NCBI RefSeq assembly: GCF_019430905.1
Contig: NZ_JAHYCA010000006.1
Coordinates: 186,001-250,000 of the forward strand
Direction of reading: 5' to 3'
Length of the DNA stretch: 64,000 nt
From: Billgrantia antri
Lineage (GTDB): Bacteria; Pseudomonadota; Gammaproteobacteria; Pseudomonadales; Halomonadaceae
The notes under the pieces are model-generated. The model was not told the origin of the DNA, did no database searches, and was given only the letters and a program-made list of their open reading frames with translations. Made by a program: the position numbers and the translations under genes. Shown piece by piece: positions 60,710-64,000 of this stretch. Position 1 is the stretch's first letter; every line of letters starts with the position of its first letter.

Positions 60710-61689
60710 GCGCTGCGCCTCCTGGGGTCTAGCCAGTGGCAGAGCAGGTCCACCACGGTATTGAGGACGACGAACATCAGGCCCATGACCAGGGCGGTGC
60801 CCTGGACCATCGGCACGTCGCGAGCGACGATGGCGTGTACCAGGGCGTGGCCGATGCCGGGCCAGGCGAACAGGGTCTCGACCACCACTACGCCCTCGAT
60901 CAGGTAGACGAACTGCACGCCGAGATAGGCGATCACCGGCACCGCGGCATTGCGCATGCCATGACGCAGGAAGCTCTGCCGCTCGCCCAGCCCCTTGGTG
61001 CGCGAGAAGGCGTAGTAGGCCGATTGCGATACGTCGGCCATGGCGTTGCGCGCCACCCGGCTGGAGATGGCGGCCAGTGCCAGCGCCAGGGTCAGCGCGG
61101 GGAGCACGCCATGGGCGCTGCGGCCATGACCGGCGGCGGGCAACCATCCCAGCGACACCGAGAAGATCAGGATCAGCAGCAGGCCCACGGCGAAGGGCGG
61201 CAGGGCGCGCAGTACGCTGGCCGCCACTTCGCTCACGCGATCCAGCCAGCCGTTGGGCTTGAGACCGGCGATCAGCCCCAGCGGTGGGCCCAGCAGCAGC
61301 GAGAGCAGTACCGCCATCGTTGCCAGGCCCAGTGAATGGCCGAGCTGATGCCACAACTCAGCCAGCACCGGCTCGCCGCTGACCAGCGAGCGGCCCAGGT
61401 TGAATTGCAGTAGATCCCACAGCCAGCCGAAGTAGGCGCCGAGCGCCGGCTGGTCCAGCGCCAACTCGGCGCGTACCGCCTCGGCGGCGCTGGTGTTGAC
61501 CATGTCGTGCCCGTAACGACCGGCAGCGATACGGTAGGCCATGTCGCCGGGCAGCGAGCGGGTCAGCACGAAGGTCAGGGTGCCGACCATCCACGCCACC
61601 AGCCCGGCCTGGAACAGGCGCTGCAGCAGCAGGCCGCCGAGGCCTGTCGTCCAGCGTGGAGTCGTCCGTGAAGCCAGCACTTGACTCAT
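60706..61689 (-). CDS. Opp/Nik-type ABC permease, B-subunit type (327 aa)
   Basis: DppB/NikB-like permease: LLLQRLFQAGLVAWMVGTLTFVLTRSLPGD, FNLGRSLVSGEPVLAEL, the loop RNAMADVSQSAYYAFSRTKGLGERQSFLRHGMRNAAVPVIAYLG, and EGVVVVETLFAWPGIGHALVHAIVARDVP. Six membrane segments. It overlaps the binding-protein stop by 4 bp, so translation is coupled throughout the operon. Confidence 0.93.
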   Translation of the reverse strand: MSQVLASRTTPRWTTGLGGLLLQRLFQAGLVAWMVGTLTFVLTRSLPGDMAYRIAAGRYGHDMVNTSAAEAVRAELALDQPALGAYFGWLWDLLQFNLGRSLVSGEPVLAELWHQLGHSLGLATMAVLLSLLLGPPLGLIAGLKPNGWLDRVSEVAASVLRALPPFAVGLLLILIFSVSLGWLPAAGHGRSAHGVLPALTLALALAAISSRVARNAMADVSQSAYYAFSRTKGLGERQSFLRHGMRNAAVPVIAYLGVQFVYLIEGVVVVETLFAWPGIGHALVHAIVARDVPMVQGTALVMGLMFVVLNTVVDLLCHWLDPRRRSA

Positions 61690-63227
61690 TCACTCCACCT
61701 CAGCTCGTCGATGCGGTAGCTGCGCTCCAGCGGGTCGATGGAGAAGCCTTCGAGCTCGGCGTTGACCGCGGCGGTCTGCTGGTACCAGGCCACGGGCACG
61801 ACCGGCATGGCCTCGTTCAGGCGGCGTGCCACCTGCCCGGCCAGTTCGCTGCGGGCCTCCATGTCGGCCTCCTGGCGCAGGGTGTCGAGCCAGCCGGCCA
61901 GGTCGGTGTCGCGCCAGCCCATGGCACCCCAGTCGCCGCCCATGGACTCGGGGTCGGCGCCGAAGTCGTCGAGCAGGGTGCCCAGCGGGTCGGGTACCAG
62001 GCCGTAGTTGCGTGCCATCAGGCCCAGCTCCAGGCTGCCGTCGCGGTGGCCGGAGGGGATCTCGCTGGCGTTGCCTACGGCGACTTCCAGCGCCACGCCG
62101 AGTTCGCGCCACTGGTCCTGCAGGGCAGTGGCTACCAGCGGCAGCTCGGGGCGGTCGGAGAAGGTACGCAGGGTCAGCTCGAAGGCTTCGCCGTCACGCT
62201 CGAGCACGCCGTTGCCATTGGCTTGCCAGCCCAGCTCGGCGAGCAGCTCACGGGCGCGCTCCAAATCGCGTGCTTCGCCGGCATCCAGGCCGAGATGCCA
62301 GGAGCCGAGGCTGGCCGGGAACAGCTCGGCGGCGGCCGCCTCGGGGTTGCGTAGGAGACCGGCGGCGATACCCTCGCGGTCGATGGCCAGACTCAGCGCC
62401 TGGCGGGCGCGTTCGTCCTCGAGAAGCGGGTGAGCGGCATTGACCTTGAACACGATGGTGCGCGGAATCGGCTCGGCATGCAGGGTGAGGCGGTCGTTGC
62501 GAGCCAGGCGAGTCTGGCTTGCCGGATCGAGAGTGAACACCACGTCGGCATCGCCGCTCTCTGCCATCAGCGCCCGGGTCTCGCCGCGGCCCACCGCCAG
62601 GTAGCTGGCGCTGTCGATGGCGGGTGCTTCGCCCCAATAGTCGTCGAAGCGCTCTACGCCAAGCCGCTGCGGGGGCGCCACGCTTTCCACCCGGTAAGGG
62701 CCGGTTCCGATGACCTGGGAGACCCGTCCCTCGTCGTCATAGGCTGCCGGGGCGAGAATCAGCGTGGTGGAGTGGGCCAGCAGGGCCGGTAGCGGCGCGA
62801 AGGGAGATTCGAGCTGGACCACCACCTCGTTGCCGTCGGCTTCGATGGCTGCGATGGGCGCGGAGTCGAGGATGCCCGGTTTGGCCCGTGCGTGCTCGAG
62901 GCTGGCGGCCGCTGCTTGTGCCGTGAGCGGACTGCCGTCGTGGAAGCTGACGCCTTCGCGCAGGGCGAAGCGCCAGGCCAGTCCATCTTCACTGACCTGC
63001 CAAGACTCTGCCAGCCCCGGCGCGGGCTGCCCCGCGGCATCGGTGTCGACCAGCGTCTCGGCGACGCGCATGCGCGCGTAGACATAGCCCGAGGTCGACG
63101 GGTCGGCGCCGGTGATCTCCCAGGGAGCGACCACGGAGAGCGGCCGGTCGGCGATGGCTGTCAGGGGCAGCAGGGCAAGGCCAAGCAGTAAGGAACCTGG
63201 GAGCAGCGAACGAGAAGGCAGTGGCAT
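61686..63227 (-). CDS. Opp/Nik-type ABC transporter substrate-binding protein (513 aa)
   Basis: SBP_bac_5 family with a signal peptide (about residues 1-26, LLGLALLPLTAIA), then LSVVAPWEITGADPSTSGYVYARMRVAETLVD, LAESWQVSEDGLAWRFALREGVSFHDGSPLTAQ and DERARQALSLAIDREGIAAGLL, classical for dipeptide and nickel-type binding proteins. It has no lipobox, so it is a free periplasmic protein. Ligand unknown; the Zur-like box of the operon suggests a zinc chelate, while a peptide is the family default. It follows the DUF1826 gene by 56 bp. Confidence 0.92.
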   Translation of the reverse strand: MPLPSRSLLPGSLLLGLALLPLTAIADRPLSVVAPWEITGADPSTSGYVYARMRVAETLVDTDAAGQPAPGLAESWQVSEDGLAWRFALREGVSFHDGSPLTAQAAAASLEHARAKPGILDSAPIAAIEADGNEVVVQLESPFAPLPALLAHSTTLILAPAAYDDEGRVSQVIGTGPYRVESVAPPQRLGVERFDDYWGEAPAIDSASYLAVGRGETRALMAESGDADVVFTLDPASQTRLARNDRLTLHAEPIPRTIVFKVNAAHPLLEDERARQALSLAIDREGIAAGLLRNPEAAAAELFPASLGSWHLGLDAGEARDLERARELLAELGWQANGNGVLERDGEAFELTLRTFSDRPELPLVATALQDQWRELGVALEVAVGNASEIPSGHRDGSLELGLMARNYGLVPDPLGTLLDDFGADPESMGGDWGAMGWRDTDLAGWLDTLRQEADMEARSELAGQVARRLNEAMPVVPVAWYQQTAAVNAELEGFSIDPLERSYRIDELRWSE

Positions 63228-63283
63228 GGCAGGATTTTTCCTTGCAGGGGTTGTTCAAGACAGACGATAAGCGACTCGGGCGT

Positions 63284-63925
63284 TCAGCCCGGATCCAGCG
63301 CCAGCAGCAGGCGGCGCTCGCCCGGGGCAGGCTGTGGGCTGCGGTGCACCAGGCCGCGTGTTTCGTTACCGACCCAGCCGCCGCCTTTCAGCAGGGCGAG
63401 GTCGCCCACCCCGAGCTGCTGGATGGTGCCGGGGTCGGCAACGATATCGGGTTTGTGCGGATGCGGGGCGCCGAGTCCGTCTCGGTTGACGGCATGCTCC
63501 GGCAGCCACTCGCTAGCCGGTCCGGCATAGGTACTCACCAGACGCACCGGCAGGTTGTCGACGTGAAAGCGTGGGCACATGGCGCCTTCCAGCGTGCGCA
63601 GGCGAATGCCGATGGTCTCGGTCGAGAAGAGGTAAGCCATGGCCTCGGCGATCGTGCCGATATCCTCCACCAGCGCTTCACCGGCTTCGGGGGCGGGCAG
63701 TCGGCGAGCCAGGTCTTCTTGCATCGCCGGGCCGGGTGCGCCGCGCCACTGCCATTCGAGGCCACGCGGGTGGCAGAGCTGTGCCCGTACGGCCAGGGTC
63801 AGGGCCGAGTCGAGCCGGCGCTCCATCACCGCCAGGGTGATGCCATCGTCGAAGATACGGGGTAGCACCGCGATGTCCTGGCCGAACGCCCAATGCACGG
63901 TTTTCGCAATTGTACCGGGCAGCAT
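63284..63925 (-). CDS. DUF1826-family protein (213 aa)
   Basis: Family-typical CPRFHVDNLPVRLVSTYAGPASEWLPEHAVNR and GDLALLKGGGWVGN, then HRSPQPAPGERRLLLALD. The His/Asp pattern (FHVD and the later VHRSP) resembles a 2-oxoglutarate-oxygenase-like facial triad, an inference. Function unknown; DUF1826 genes often lie beside COG0523 GTPases in zinc-responsive clusters. The ATG at 63925 follows AAAGGAGG, better than an upstream ATG at 63958. It heads the ABC operon. Confidence 0.88.
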   Translation of the reverse strand: MLPGTIAKTVHWAFGQDIAVLPRIFDDGITLAVMERRLDSALTLAVRAQLCHPRGLEWQWRGAPGPAMQEDLARRLPAPEAGEALVEDIGTIAEAMAYLFSTETIGIRLRTLEGAMCPRFHVDNLPVRLVSTYAGPASEWLPEHAVNRDGLGAPHPHKPDIVADPGTIQQLGVGDLALLKGGGWVGNETRGLVHRSPQPAPGERRLLLALDPG

Positions 63926-63945
63926 GTCGCCTCCTTTTGGAACTC

Positions 63946-63959
63946 TATAACATATCATT
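63946..63959 (-). promoter_or_regulatory. Zur-like box upstream of the DUF1826-ABC operon
   Basis: On the minus strand AATGATATGTTATA, identical for 14 bp to the element before dksA2; the following half-palindrome is imperfect (GAGT instead of ACAT). It is 21-34 bp before the DUF1826 start. From 63960 to the window end nothing else was recognised. Confidence 0.6.
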
Positions 63960-64000
63960 CATGCGGCGCATGGCTTCTGCGTGAGGAGCCGCAGGACGGT

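Noticed and set aside
59882..61354. Extended 490-codon frame for the second ABC permease
   Set aside because: The first 215 codons are Arg/Gly-rich and lie in another frame of the first permease gene. The permease proper starts at 60709 with a 4-bp overlap.

Overview
The window is GC-rich chromosomal DNA (about 65% G+C by eye) from a gammaproteobacterium. A halophilic or Halomonas-like relative of the pseudomonads is the best guess, an inference from gene content: narXL/narK/narGHJI with a PpiC protein and moa/moe genes in the Pseudomonas order, the glyA-soxBDAG-purU order known from Pseudomonas, a BCCT osmolyte-type carrier and the zinc-free DksA2 paralogue. No rRNA, tRNA, CRISPR array or insertion sequence was recognised.

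Left edge (1-5.3 kb): the C-terminal part of a CdiA/filamentous-haemagglutinin-type polymorphic toxin with an overlapping immunity gene, a displaced fragment of the same haemagglutinin gene, a small membrane protein and a hicAB toxin-antitoxin pair with a palindrome on its promoter. Base composition falls towards AT in the toxin tip and immunity gene.

Nitrate respiration island (5.3-25.3 kb): on the minus strand narX-narL and then narK-uspA-narK1 with FNR/Anr and NarL-type sites; on the plus strand a third NNP-like transporter, narGHJI, a cytoplasmic PpiC protein, moaB, moeA, a Crp/Fnr regulator without an iron-sulfur cysteine set, a DGC-domain protein and moaA. Together they cover sensing, transport, reduction of nitrate and molybdenum cofactor synthesis.

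Creatinine-to-C1 island (25.5-39.6 kb): an unknown 103-residue protein, creatinase, a BCCT carrier, creatininase, a LysR and a GlxA/GbdR-type AraC regulator, then glyA, soxBDAG and purU. Read as one pathway: creatinine to creatine to sarcosine plus urea, then glycine plus a one-carbon unit on tetrahydrofolate, with GlyA and PurU balancing the folate pool. A prolyl-oligopeptidase-like enzyme, a DgcA-type N-demethylating flavoprotein with its TetR gene and a perfect TetR-type operator, and a betainyl-CoA-thioesterase-like gene follow (39.6-46 kb), so methylated amines are a theme of the region.

Iron island (47-55 kb): a TonB-dependent receptor under a Fur-like box, a LysR regulator and a fecBCDE-type siderophore ABC importer. 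The LysR/fecB intergenic region carries two identical T-N11-A boxes exactly 70 bp apart and a Fur-like box.

Zinc-starvation-like island (55-64 kb): DksA2 (only two of four zinc cysteines), a ZigA/COG0523 metallochaperone GTPase, a D,D-carboxypeptidase with a SPOR domain and, on the other strand, a DUF1826 gene heading an Opp/Nik-type ABC importer operon with a fused double ATPase. The dksA2 promoter and the DUF1826 promoter share a 14-bp Zur-like element, which suggests the importer is an uncharacterised zinc or zincophore uptake system. This is the most interesting prediction of the window.
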